This document shows, piece after piece, positions 44,136 to 52,665 of a DNA stretch of 64,000 nt. Position 1 is the stretch's first letter. Every line of letters begins with the position of its first letter. The stretch lies in NCBI GenBank assembly GCA_947495975.1, contig CANMBE010000010.1, positions 33,730-97,729 on the forward strand, given 5' to 3'. The notes beneath the pieces are model-generated. The model did not search any database. It had not been told where the DNA came from and was given only the letters and a program-made list of their open reading frames with translations. Both the position numbers and the translations under genes were made by a program. The DNA is from Ignavibacteria bacterium. GTDB taxonomy: Bacteria > Bacteroidota > Ignavibacteria > Kapaibacteriales > Kapaibacteriaceae.

Positions 44136-47100
44136 TCAGGGGGCAATAATAACGGGAATCGCATGATGGAGTCCTTGTTCTGATACGAGACGTGCAATGA
44201 CGAGTCCCGCTGACAATGTTGAGCACGAAACTCCAAATGTTGTTGCAGAGTTCGGTGCTTCCTGAGCGTTGATCACATGTGTTTGTAAAACGATGCCATT
44301 TATATCCACGATCTCCAAACGCATGCCAGCTTGCGGAAGGTGCACGGTAACTGACATCAGGCCACGAACAGGCACCGGCATTATTGATAATGACGGTTGT
44401 GAAGAAAGCCGAATACCTGATCGTTCTCCACCACATCCCGTGTCAACACGGACGAGCACGGTATCGCTCTGCACACAGTCCGCGCTATCACCAGAGCGAA
44501 CGGCAAACATGCGTGCAACAGACTCATCACTGCGCAGAATGTCGATGTCAAGATCAACTGATGCCAAGCCCCCTACCGGAACTTGCGTCCAATCAATGGA
44601 GATAAATGTACCGTTGGTTGTGGGTTGCACTGCGGATGTACCGGCAATTGCAGTATTGCCAGCCACACCCATCACTCTTCGAACAGAAAACATGCGTGGT
44701 GGGTGGCGCAGCAGCATCTGTGTTGATGTTGAAGCCACACCTTCAAATGAAATGCGCGAGGTGCGTCTGTCACCTGGAACGGCATTTATTGCAGTTGGGC
44801 GGATAACGATTGACGGGAGCACAGTTCCAGTGATAGGAATAACTGACGAGCCCCTTGCGCTTGAAACTACAATACGGCCGTTGACAGGTCCAGGTGTGGA
44901 CGAAGAAACCGAAACAACAACGGAGACGGATGATCGAGGTGCAACTATAAACGGTGCAACAAGATTAATCACACCATCTATATTCTCCAGACTGATGGAC
45001 GTTATCGCAATCGTATCTAAGACGGATACATTTGAATACGCAAAACTTCGAACGATTGTTTTACCAAGACAGATTGTGCCTAGATCTATCGAGGTGATCG
45101 ATGGGATGAGTGTGCGTGCGCGAGTGACAACACACGCTGTATTGGTCATTGCACTATCGCTATTAGACGCACACCGAACCGTGTACCGCTCTAAACCTTC
45201 GCGCTGCACCACTGCGCTTACGTCAACAGGAACGGCCAAGCCGGGAGTGAGTGTAAGGGGCAATATGGTTGGGTTCATAAGCCATGCAGAACCTGCAACT
45301 GCCGCATCAATAGCAATAGCTGTGATTGTCACCGGCCCGTCGGCAATATTCTCGAGCGTAACTGCAAAGCTCACTGTATCATCACGCATTGCCGATAATG
45401 TATCACAGCCGATGGCGACTCTCACGATGCCCGTTGTGCGGATTCCACGCCCTATGATGCCAATAGGATATCTACGCGAACCAATAGAGATGAGTCCGGA
45501 TGTTGCAAGTGTTGATCGCGTTGCTGGGGTGTAGAGCACACACACAATAAGTGAGTCACCCGGAGCAACCTTGGATCGACCCTTTGGAGATTCGATGCTT
45601 ACACCGAGGCCTGCCGGAACAGCGATTGAATCTACAATTGCCGTATCGCTTCCATTATTCCTGAGAAGGGGTAAACATATCCGAGATGTTGTGTTCACAT
45701 TTACATCGCGGTGATCCACGATGTCTGACAATATCTCGATTACTGATGCTAGACCATTGCCCTGCAGAATAATCGTGTCAGCAATTGGTCCCATCTCGAG
45801 TGCAAGTTTCGCAGTGCGCAGGCCCTGAGACGTTGGCCTGAACCATGCTAGAATCTTGCGTGATGCACCAGGTGCGAGTATGATTGTGTTTGTATCGGAT
45901 GCTACGAGAAAGTCTGGTGCGCCAACTGTTCTGAGATTTGTAACCTTCACCGTTAGCATCCACGTATTCGTAATCGTGATTTCAACACTATCACTACGCG
46001 CACCAACTTCTGTATTTGGAAACGTTACGCTAGGAGCGTCAAGCGGTTGAAGAACTTCTACGAGGTCACTTGGTCCACCACCGATAACGAAGGGGAGGTT
46101 TACGCTTGACATCGCAACACCCCTGAACGCTGCTGCTTGTTGCGTTGCATGAAACGCCTCAAAAGATCCCGTTAGAGCCGTTGCCGATGGCATCTGAAAG
46201 AGCTCTGTTGAAGAGAGTGCTCCGCTTGCACCCTTGCCTGCAACAATGAGATAGGCCGCAGCAGTGTCTGTTGGACCAGCAACAAGCGTAATGCCCATTT
46301 GCGAGCGTGCAACATTCATACGTGGTGCTTGACGCCATCCGCTCTTGGGATCGTACCATTCTGTCGTAGCAAGTGGAACACCAACATCTTCGCCACCAAA
46401 AGCGCGCGCTGTGCCAGAGACATCGCTTACATCGGCAAGAAACTTCCGATATGCACGAGGGGGGTTTGCCCTACCATCCCAAACATTGCCTTCTAAGAGT
46501 TCGGCAGATTGTGGTAGTAGTGCATCGCCCCCAGCAATAGTGACGCGCCACAGATTTGTAGGGTCTAGAAATCGGTACGCACCATGCGCGGACCGTGCCG
46601 ATATCTGATTGCTGAGTCTTTGAATGGAGCCGCTGCCTATTGCAATCAACGCACTAGCATTTGACTCTGCACCACTATTCATTGCGCCCGTGGTTTGCGT
46701 GGTGCCACCCGATACAACGATGAACGATACTCCGTCAAACACTGCGCGTACGTCTCCCACTGCGGCAGGCAATAGCCCACTGCGTGTGCAGCGCCAATTA
46801 TTTTGTCCTGCATCGTAGCGAATAACATCTACTACGTCAGACGAAGCGTACACCCCGGTGGTACCTGTGTAGCCCCCTATCACATAGACAAGAGACTCCG
46901 TTCCATTCATGACAGTAACAAGGGCAAAACGTGCACGCGGAACCGAGAGGCCAGAGAGTGCAAGCACACGTTGTCCATTTGCTCCACGTATAACCCACAC
47001 ATCATTCACCGTTGCTCCCGTTGCATCGCTACCTCCAACAACGAGGATGTCGCCGGTGTGCACCATCGTTACGCCATGTCCAGTAAGGGGGCTAGCCAGG

Positions 47101-47186
47101 CGCGACACAGTGCGCCACCCTGGCACACCCGCATGAAGCGAGCATGCCAAAATGAGAATGCACAAGAACGTAGATAGATGTTTCAT
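44136..47186 (-). CDS. Secreted Kelch-like/ASH-domain protein with T9SS sorting domain
   Basis: The 1016-residue protein has a signal peptide (MKHLSTFLCILILACSLHA), then a Kelch-type beta-propeller of about 350 residues (GHGVTMVHTGDILVVGGSDATG, LVYVIGGYTGTTG, FIVVSGGTTQTTG, WRVTIAGGDALLPQSAELLE, YLIVAGKGASGALSSTELF, LPFVIGGGPSDLVEVL). ASH repeats follow (VTFPNTEVGARSDSVEITITNTWMLTVKV..., TSIDLGTICLGKTIVRSFAYSNVSVLDTIAITSI), and a C-terminal T9SS domain (VPVRGLMSVTVHLPQAGMRLEIVDINGIVLQ) ends it. It is coupled by ATGA to the small lipoprotein gene and lies 4 bases from the OmpA gene. Ligand unknown. Confidence 0.87.
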   Translation of the reverse strand: MKHLSTFLCILILACSLHAGVPGWRTVSRLASPLTGHGVTMVHTGDILVVGGSDATGATVNDVWVIRGANGQRVLALSGLSVPRARFALVTVMNGTESLVYVIGGYTGTTGVYASSDVVDVIRYDAGQNNWRCTRSGLLPAAVGDVRAVFDGVSFIVVSGGTTQTTGAMNSGAESNASALIAIGSGSIQRLSNQISARSAHGAYRFLDPTNLWRVTIAGGDALLPQSAELLEGNVWDGRANPPRAYRKFLADVSDVSGTARAFGGEDVGVPLATTEWYDPKSGWRQAPRMNVARSQMGITLVAGPTDTAAAYLIVAGKGASGALSSTELFQMPSATALTGSFEAFHATQQAAAFRGVAMSSVNLPFVIGGGPSDLVEVLQPLDAPSVTFPNTEVGARSDSVEITITNTWMLTVKVTNLRTVGAPDFLVASDTNTIILAPGASRKILAWFRPTSQGLRTAKLALEMGPIADTIILQGNGLASVIEILSDIVDHRDVNVNTTSRICLPLLRNNGSDTAIVDSIAVPAGLGVSIESPKGRSKVAPGDSLIVCVLYTPATRSTLATSGLISIGSRRYPIGIIGRGIRTTGIVRVAIGCDTLSAMRDDTVSFAVTLENIADGPVTITAIAIDAAVAGSAWLMNPTILPLTLTPGLAVPVDVSAVVQREGLERYTVRCASNSDSAMTNTACVVTRARTLIPSITSIDLGTICLGKTIVRSFAYSNVSVLDTIAITSISLENIDGVINLVAPFIVAPRSSVSVVVSVSSSTPGPVNGRIVVSSARGSSVIPITGTVLPSIVIRPTAINAVPGDRRTSRISFEGVASTSTQMLLRHPPRMFSVRRVMGVAGNTAIAGTSAVQPTTNGTFISIDWTQVPVGGLASVDLDIDILRSDESVARMFAVRSGDSADCVQSDTVLVRVDTGCGGERSGIRLSSQPSLSIMPVPVRGLMSVTVHLPQAGMRLEIVDINGIVLQTHVINAQEAPNSATTFGVSCSTLSAGLVIARLVSEQGLHHAIPVIIAP

Positions 47187-47458
47187 AAATGTGTTACATG
47201 CAGCTCACCATCGATGCATGACAAGGAATGATCGCGTAGGCGCTCGGTGCAAGGATCTGCCTTGAATGTGATCGCAGAGCCGAACCAGCTAAAGTAAAGC
47301 AACACAATGTTTATGGCACTCTTGAACTTCATGTCACACCGAGCACCATATTGGCAGGCAATTGCCGTAACGAGGTCATAGTAACGCTCTCCGGCTAACT
47401 GTGTGCGCTTGTGGCAGCCAAGAGCAAGACACATTGTAAAAGATAGGCAACACCCCAC
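47183..47458 (-). CDS. Small cysteine-containing lipoprotein
   Basis: A ~91-residue protein with a hydrophobic leader and lipobox LALGC, followed by a short body with further cysteines (CQYGARCDMKF, DPCTERLRDHSLSC) and a hydrophobic stretch INIVLLYFSWFGSAITF. The stop overlaps the ATG of the Kelch gene (ATGA), which strongly suggests it is real and heads the surface operon. GTG at 47458 has GGAG 8 bases upstream; GTG at 47467 is an alternative. No known family recognised. Confidence 0.6.
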   Translation of the reverse strand: MGCCLSFTMCLALGCHKRTQLAGERYYDLVTAIACQYGARCDMKFKSAINIVLLYFSWFGSAITFKADPCTERLRDHSLSCIDGELHVTHL

Positions 47459-47615
47459 ATAACGCACTCCAGTTAGTGCTTTCTGTTATAAATTCTGCCG
47501 CAAACTGCACATTCAGTGGGAATTTCTGTGTGCCATGACACTACGAAACATCGCCTTGTGCAAGATTCACGACTCCCCATCGTCCATGCGGCTCCTTTCT
47601 ATTATCTTGCACTCC

Positions 47616-49052
47616 ATGGAATACGACTACGACGATGATCATGAAGAACCCAACCGGCAGGAGCTCGATGAGACCCTGCGGCGGTTCCGTGAGGCAGTCC
47701 GCAGTGGTAATTGGCAGCATGGCATACCCAATGCCGAAGCGCTTGAAGCCATCGTCCATTATTGTTTAGAAACAATTGCATTTGAAGACGCACGAATCTT
47801 TGCAAAGATGTGGACAGAAAAAGCTCCGTACTCAACCGATGCATGGCATAAATATGGCATTGCGCTCGGAAGTCTCGGTAGATGGCAAGAAGCGCTGAAC
47901 GCCTATGTGCAGGCTGCAAAGCTCGATCCAATCGACATAGAGATCACCGTCAATCGTGGCATCGCGTTAGAACAATTGGGCAGACTCGAAGACGCCAACA
48001 AGCTCATCGAAGATGCGCTTGATGCCGATCCGAATAATCTTGATGCGTTGTTTACCAAGGCGCTCATTCTTGAAAAACGAGAGCGGTATGATGAGGCAAT
48101 GCGCCTCTTTTCTTATCTCGCAAAGCAAGATCTTTTTCAGCGCGATGCGATGTTTGAGATTGCCATCTGCCATGAAGCACTTGAGCAATTCAATGAAGCA
48201 TTGGCCATCTATGAAACGCTCACAGACATGGACCCCTTTGAACCAAATGCATGGTTTAATAAAGGTGTGATCTATGGCAAAAAAGGGGCTAATCGTAGCG
48301 GTCTGAAATGTTATGACATGGCAACGGTTGTGAAGCCAGACTTTGTGAACGCCTGGTACAACATGGGCAATACGTATGCAACGCTTGGTAGGGTACAGGA
48401 ATCGGTGGCTGCCTACACAGAGGCGCACCGTTTAGACCCAGCGGACATACCTGTTATGCATAACCTTGCCTCTTCATTAGAAGAGCGCGGCAGTTTTCTT
48501 GAAGCTTCTGAAATGTTTACAAAGGTTGTTGAGCTCGATCCGCAACATTCGCAGGCGTTGTATGGCCGCGGCACATGCGCCGATGCACTCGAGAAGTATG
48601 AAGAGGCTATAGCGGATTATGAAGCTGCGTTAAAGATCGAGCCAGCCTATGCAGACCTCTGGTATGCAAAGGCCGATGCACTCTTTAATCTTCAAAGAAT
48701 CAGCGAATCGTTAACTGCGTATCGAAAGGCGCTAGAGATACAACCAGAAGACGTAGAATGTTGGTTTGACTACAGCACAAGTGTACTTGAAAGTGGCGAC
48801 GTACTTGAAGCACTCCGCGGATTCAATGAATGTATGCGGCTTATGCCTCAATGGGCTGAAGGATACTTTGCAACGGCTAAAACGCTGTGTGCTGCCGGGC
48901 AGCCCCTTTCATCTGTACCATTTCTGGTGAAAGCGTTTGCGCTTGACCCATCAAAGCGCGATGACTATGAAGCCGAGTTCCCTCTCATTGCCGGGCCACT
49001 CGGAATGGAATATCTCAACAACGTCCTCAAAGAACACCAACAAGGAGAATAA
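47616..49052 (+). CDS. Tetratricopeptide-repeat protein
   Basis: The 478-residue cytoplasmic protein starts MEYDYDDDHEEPNRQ and is almost entirely TPR units, about eleven 34-residue repeats (e.g. AWHKYGIALGSLGRWQEALNAYVQAAKLDP, AWYNMGNTYATLGRVQESVAAYTEAHRLDP, ALYGRGTCADALEKYEEAIADYEAALKIEP). No signal peptide is seen with this start; the open frame extends 27 codons upstream. Such proteins act as binding scaffolds; the partner is unknown. It is followed after 1 base by the bacilliredoxin gene. The gap 47459-47615 holds the divergent promoters, none clear. Confidence 0.85.
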   Translation: MEYDYDDDHEEPNRQELDETLRRFREAVRSGNWQHGIPNAEALEAIVHYCLETIAFEDARIFAKMWTEKAPYSTDAWHKYGIALGSLGRWQEALNAYVQAAKLDPIDIEITVNRGIALEQLGRLEDANKLIEDALDADPNNLDALFTKALILEKRERYDEAMRLFSYLAKQDLFQRDAMFEIAICHEALEQFNEALAIYETLTDMDPFEPNAWFNKGVIYGKKGANRSGLKCYDMATVVKPDFVNAWYNMGNTYATLGRVQESVAAYTEAHRLDPADIPVMHNLASSLEERGSFLEASEMFTKVVELDPQHSQALYGRGTCADALEKYEEAIADYEAALKIEPAYADLWYAKADALFNLQRISESLTAYRKALEIQPEDVECWFDYSTSVLESGDVLEALRGFNECMRLMPQWAEGYFATAKTLCAAGQPLSSVPFLVKAFALDPSKRDDYEAEFPLIAGPLGMEYLNNVLKEHQQGE

Positions 49053-49053
49053 C

Positions 49054-49482
49054 ATGGCATACGATCCAATGCTCGTTCAACCAATGCGCGAAGAACTGAC
49101 AAACCTCGGTATCAGCGAGCTGCTCACTGCAGCAGATGTTGACGCTGCATTCGCCAAGCCTGGCACTACCATGGTGGTTGTGAATTCCGTGTGCGGATGC
49201 GCTGCCGGCGGAGCACGCCCAGGTGTAGCGCTAGCGCTTCAACATGGCACACTGCCCGATAACATCGTCACGGTTTTTGCAGGCCAAGACGTAGAAGCTG
49301 TAGATCGTGCTCGCTCATTCTTTACCGGAGTGCCTCCCTCTTCGCCAAGTTTTGCAATCTTGCGAGATGGTAAACTCGAGGCGTTCATGCCCCGCCATCA
49401 CATTGAAGGTCGCTCCCCAGATATGATTGCCGCATCGCTCACCTCGGCCTTCGATCAAATCTGCACAACAACGGCAGCGTAA
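49054..49482 (+). CDS. Bacilliredoxin (BrxA/BrxB, YphP/YqiW family)
   Basis: The 142-residue protein has a thioredoxin-like fold with the CGC motif in VVNSVCGCAAGGARPG (about 47-62), the signature of BrxA/BrxB, which remove bacillithiol from S-thiolated proteins. Other family landmarks are DPMLVQPMREELTNLGI, VFAGQDVEAVDRARSFF and PSSPSFAILRDGKLEAFMPRHHIEG. GGAG precedes the ATG and overlaps the TPR gene end. Bacillithiol synthesis genes are not in the window. Confidence 0.93.
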   Translation: MAYDPMLVQPMREELTNLGISELLTAADVDAAFAKPGTTMVVVNSVCGCAAGGARPGVALALQHGTLPDNIVTVFAGQDVEAVDRARSFFTGVPPSSPSFAILRDGKLEAFMPRHHIEGRSPDMIAASLTSAFDQICTTTAA

Positions 49483-49502
49483 GTTCACAGAATCGCATTT
49501 TT

Positions 49503-49537
49503 TATGGGGCTTCAGCTTGCTGGGGCCCCATTTTTTG
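49503..49537 (+). terminator. Intrinsic terminator after the bacilliredoxin gene
   Basis: ATGGGGC / GCCCCAT stem with a 14-base loop, then TTTTTT, 21 bases after the stop. It overlaps the last codons of the convergent peptidase gene. Confidence 0.75.
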
Positions 49538-50219
49538 TGGTAGGATCGGCTGTAGCGTCAATCTCTGTCGCGTGCAGAACCGAGGTCCAGGCATCCAGGA
49601 TTGCATCCGTCATTCGATGTTCGGGATAAACATCAGCCACAAGGTGATGGAATGCTGCTCCATGGTGCAGGTGCACCAAATGGCACAATTCGTGCACCAC
49701 CACGCCCCGTATACACCCATCAGGGACTCGTATGAGGTGCTCATTGAGCGTTATAAAGCCCGTTGACGAGCAGGAGCCCCATCGCCTTTTCATCCTTCGG
49801 AGCTTCAAACCCTGATATCGAAGTCCAGGTACGCCAATGGCAGGTAACTCCTGTGCAATCATCTTTGAAAACACCGATTCCGCCTCTGAACGCTGCCAGC
49901 GCGCTACGAACTTTTGCGCTGCTTCGGGAGTGGTAAGTCTTTGCGGAACAATAACATCCGCGTTTTGCCAGCCCCATGACAAAACCTCGCCCCGATGATA
50001 AATGTGATGCGGTTGTGTACGTTGCGGTATGATGGACCGTTTGGCCTCGGCGTCTTGGAGTCGCTCGTTGATCCACGCCTCTCGCATGACCAAGAAGCGC
50101 TCGATTTCGTAAAGGGGCATGCGGTGCGGACAGCGTACGACAATACTTCCCGTTGGCTGCACCTCAACGGACAATGTTCGGCGTGAGCTCCGCACCAACT
50201 CGTAGTGTAATCCGTCCAT
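49512..50219 (-). CDS. YgjP-like (DUF45/WLM) zinc metallopeptidase
   Basis: The 235-residue protein belongs to the M48-related YgjP family: SVEVQPTGSIVVRCPHRMPLYEIERFLVMREAWI at the N-terminus, MKRRWGSCSSTGFITLNEHLIRVP, and the zinc motif VVVHELCHLVHLHHGAAFHHLV (HExxH plus downstream His). These proteins are poorly characterised, often next to restriction-modification genes, though none is present here. The ATG at 50219 follows an in-frame GTG. It is convergent with the bacilliredoxin gene and divergent from the sigma factor gene. Confidence 0.88.
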   Translation of the reverse strand: MDGLHYELVRSSRRTLSVEVQPTGSIVVRCPHRMPLYEIERFLVMREAWINERLQDAEAKRSIIPQRTQPHHIYHRGEVLSWGWQNADVIVPQRLTTPEAAQKFVARWQRSEAESVFSKMIAQELPAIGVPGLRYQGLKLRRMKRRWGSCSSTGFITLNEHLIRVPDGCIRGVVVHELCHLVHLHHGAAFHHLVADVYPEHRMTDAILDAWTSVLHATEIDATADPTTKNGAPAS

Positions 50220-50258
50220 CACAGTAACCTTTTGACCCGTCTATTGTTAGTAGGATTC

Positions 50259-50825
50259 ATGAGGCGACACCTCACGGAATATAGCGACACTGATCTCTTT
50301 GCGATGCTGCGTACAGAGCAGCGCGAGATGGCGTTTAGTGAGCTGTACTCCAGATTGTCTCCAAATGTGTTCTCATACTGCATGCGCGTCCTCGGAAGCA
50401 GAGACCGAGCATATGACGTGTTCCAAGAGACCTTCATGCGTTTCTACCAGAGTGCAGAGCGCATAGATCACCTTGAAAACGTGCGAGCCTATACCCTCAC
50501 AATTTGCCGCAACCTTTGTCTCAATGAGAAAAAGAGGGCGCAAACACAGATGGTGGAATTCGACGACACGATCTATAATCCTGGTGCGTCCAAGGAGGCG
50601 GATCGTTCTGAGATGATGAAGCTGATTACCATGGCAATGGAGCTTCTGCCACACGATATGCGTGAAGCATTTGTGCTGCGCGAATATGACGGGCTCTCCT
50701 ACAATGAAATCAGTGAAATGTTGAATATCAAACTCGATACGGCAAAGGTGCGTGTTTTTAGAGCGCGCCAGAAGATCAAGGAAATCCTTGAGCCCTACCT
50801 CAATGAACTCTCGAAGGATCAATAA
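50259..50825 (+). CDS. ECF-type RNA polymerase sigma factor
   Basis: The 188-residue protein has sigma region 2 (FSELYSRLSPNVFSYCMRVLGSRDRAYDVFQETFMRFYQSAERI, about 27-70) and region 4 (MELLPHDMREAFVLREYDGLSYNEISEMLNIKLDTAKVRVFRARQKIKEIL, about 128-178) with no region 3, as in extracytoplasmic-function sigma factors. Its TAA overlaps the ATG of the next gene (TAATG), which encodes the likely anti-sigma partner. I start at ATG 50259 (MRRHLTEYS). Its regulon is unknown. Confidence 0.93.
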   Translation: MRRHLTEYSDTDLFAMLRTEQREMAFSELYSRLSPNVFSYCMRVLGSRDRAYDVFQETFMRFYQSAERIDHLENVRAYTLTICRNLCLNEKKRAQTQMVEFDDTIYNPGASKEADRSEMMKLITMAMELLPHDMREAFVLREYDGLSYNEISEMLNIKLDTAKVRVFRARQKIKEILEPYLNELSKDQ

Positions 50826-51994
50826 TGTCACCGCATCAAGATTGGATCCACAACCTCCTCGACGGCGAATTAGATTCGATGAACGAATCTGCGCTGTTTG
50901 GAGAGTTTGCCGTCAATGCTGACCTGCGCACTGAGTTCAAGCAACAGCTTGCAATTCGCTCTGCAGTGCATCAAGATCGCGTTGGACTTGTGCCGCCAAT
51001 TGCTTTGACAAACACACTGTTTGGTGGCCTTGGCTTTGCCGCACCGCTTGCTGGAGCAGCCGCAGGTGTAGTGAGTGGCGGGCTCCTCATTCAATGGCTC
51101 ACACGACTTGGACTTCCGTTGCTATCAACGATTGCAGCGGCTGGTATCACGTTTGGCCTCACACAAAATAGTGGGCAATACACTGCAACAGAGCAGCAGC
51201 CAGTGAACAACCCCATCACTGGAGTAACAACATCGTCTGCATCGAGCATAACGAATGACCGCGAAGGAGAGCGCCTGCGCCGCGAGGTTTCGTCTCTTCG
51301 TGCTGAACGCAATCGTCTAAACGCTTTATTAGCCGGGGCACCTGTCACTGCGCCAGATCCTCAGCCTCAGTCGGAATCCGCTCAATTTGAAATGCCTAGT
51401 GTTTCTACATCAAACATTGCGCTGACAAACTCTATTGCGCTAACGCACTCAATGGAACCGCGGATGTTGCAGGTTTTGGGCTTAGAGCCCGTTGTACTTC
51501 GCAGCACTCTTTTCCCATCATTCCTGGTTCAGGTGCGGGGCGTGTCTGGCTCTCCATTGTCTGATGTAAATGTGCCGGCACAAACTTCGTGGTATGACAA
51601 CATGAGTATTGGGCTTCTGTACCAACTATCACACCGTGATGCTGTTGGTATGGAATTTGGCAATGAATCGTATGCCATGTCATTTGAGGGCGAGCGCGAT
51701 GGGCAGATAGTACGCTACGAGCAGCAACCTAGCTCTATGTGGGCAGGCATTACCTACCGCCACACACTCAAGACCATTGGCAAAACAGCCTTCGCGCCAT
51801 TTGGTCAAATACTGCTGGGCGGCACAAAGTTTGGTCCCCTCGGCCGACTCTCAGCCGGAATCACCTACGCGCCATCTGGCCCCCTATCATTCATCTTTGG
51901 CGTAGAGGGCTCCACAATGGCCTATCAGTTCCAGGATACGTGGTTTGGGAGCTCTAAGATTGGTCTCACATACGGCGTTGCCGTGCGCTTTTAA
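50825..51994 (+). CDS. Anti-sigma-like protein fused to a C-terminal beta-barrel-like domain
   Basis: The 389-residue protein begins like an anti-sigma or putative zinc-finger-less anti-sigma N-terminal domain (DWIHNLLDGELDSMNESALFGEFAVNADLRTEFKQQLAIRSAV, about 6-48). Hydrophobic Gly/Ala-rich segments (about 62-112) and a coiled-coil (DREGERLRREVSSLRAERNRLNALL, about 144-168) follow. The last ~170 residues form alternating amphipathic strands (SIGLLYQLSHRDAVGMEFG, SMWAGITYRHTL, FGQILLGGTKFGPLGRLSAGITYAP) ending in Phe (TYGVAVRF), as outer-membrane barrels do. It is coupled to the ECF sigma factor. An N-terminus binding sigma and a barrel C-terminus in one chain is unusual. Confidence 0.7.
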   Translation: MSPHQDWIHNLLDGELDSMNESALFGEFAVNADLRTEFKQQLAIRSAVHQDRVGLVPPIALTNTLFGGLGFAAPLAGAAAGVVSGGLLIQWLTRLGLPLLSTIAAAGITFGLTQNSGQYTATEQQPVNNPITGVTTSSASSITNDREGERLRREVSSLRAERNRLNALLAGAPVTAPDPQPQSESAQFEMPSVSTSNIALTNSIALTHSMEPRMLQVLGLEPVVLRSTLFPSFLVQVRGVSGSPLSDVNVPAQTSWYDNMSIGLLYQLSHRDAVGMEFGNESYAMSFEGERDGQIVRYEQQPSSMWAGITYRHTLKTIGKTAFAPFGQILLGGTKFGPLGRLSAGITYAPSGPLSFIFGVEGSTMAYQFQDTWFGSSKIGLTYGVAVRF

Positions 51995-51996
51995 GA

Positions 51997-52584
51997 ATGA
52001 ATATGAAACACTCTATCATGCACTCTACCCTTCGTTTCACCATCCTTACCGCACTTGCGGTATTGATGGTAAACGCCTGCACGTCTCCACTTGATTCGGA
52101 TACCCCGCGTAAGGTTACCCCCGTAACTCCTGCCATGAAGATCACCCCAAGCTCTGTGAACACGGATTTTACAGGTGCTTCAGGACTGTTTACGGTGAAG
52201 GGGCTCCCACTGATCAAGGTGGACACCACGGTTACGCCTATGCGTTTCTGGCTAGACATTACCATGAAGGCCATTGTGGACACCGGTAAGGGCCCAATGC
52301 TCCATGAATTCCGCATCCAGCTAGACTCATTTCCCGCCGATGGCCTGATTGCAAACCTCGCAAACGGCGAAGCCTCTCTATTGGCCGATTTCGGCAGCGG
52401 AGAGCAGGTCTACCCGTCAGAAGCAAACACGAACGTTGCTTCAATCATCGTAGCAGAGCACCCACGCACACCCGGCGCCCCGCGCGAGGTAACGATTACC
52501 TTCTACGTTATCCTGAACAAGGACGGCTTCTTTAGCGGTGTGAAGCAGGAACAGACGCTAGGGACGATGCGTCTGGTCTTCTAG
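51997..52584 (+). CDS. Lipoprotein of unknown function
   Basis: The 195-residue protein has a lipoprotein signal (ILTALAVLMVNAC, lipobox cysteine at about residue 28) and a Pro/Thr-rich linker, then a beta-sandwich-like body (FWLDITMKAIVDTGKGPMLHEFRIQLDSFPADGL, REVTITFYVILNKDGFFSGV). It follows the anti-sigma-like gene by 2 bases and so belongs to the sigma-factor operon. No named family recognised. Confidence 0.7.
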   Translation: MNMKHSIMHSTLRFTILTALAVLMVNACTSPLDSDTPRKVTPVTPAMKITPSSVNTDFTGASGLFTVKGLPLIKVDTTVTPMRFWLDITMKAIVDTGKGPMLHEFRIQLDSFPADGLIANLANGEASLLADFGSGEQVYPSEANTNVASIIVAEHPRTPGAPREVTITFYVILNKDGFFSGVKQEQTLGTMRLVF

Positions 52585-52665
52585 CTAGTTGTAACTCTCC
52601 TACCCAAAGTGGTATCCTGCCCCTAGTTCAATACACGAACATTTTACATGCTTGGAGGTTTTATT

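Noticed and set aside
44269..45534. 421-codon open frame on the plus strand
   Set aside because: It lies wholly antisense to the Kelch/ASH gene, has a low-complexity Thr/Arg-rich translation, and no ribosome-binding site or domain was seen.
50232..50258. Nine extra codons at the start of the ECF sigma factor
   Set aside because: The ATG at 50259 begins nearer the usual sigma region 2 distance and the upstream codons overlap the promoter region.
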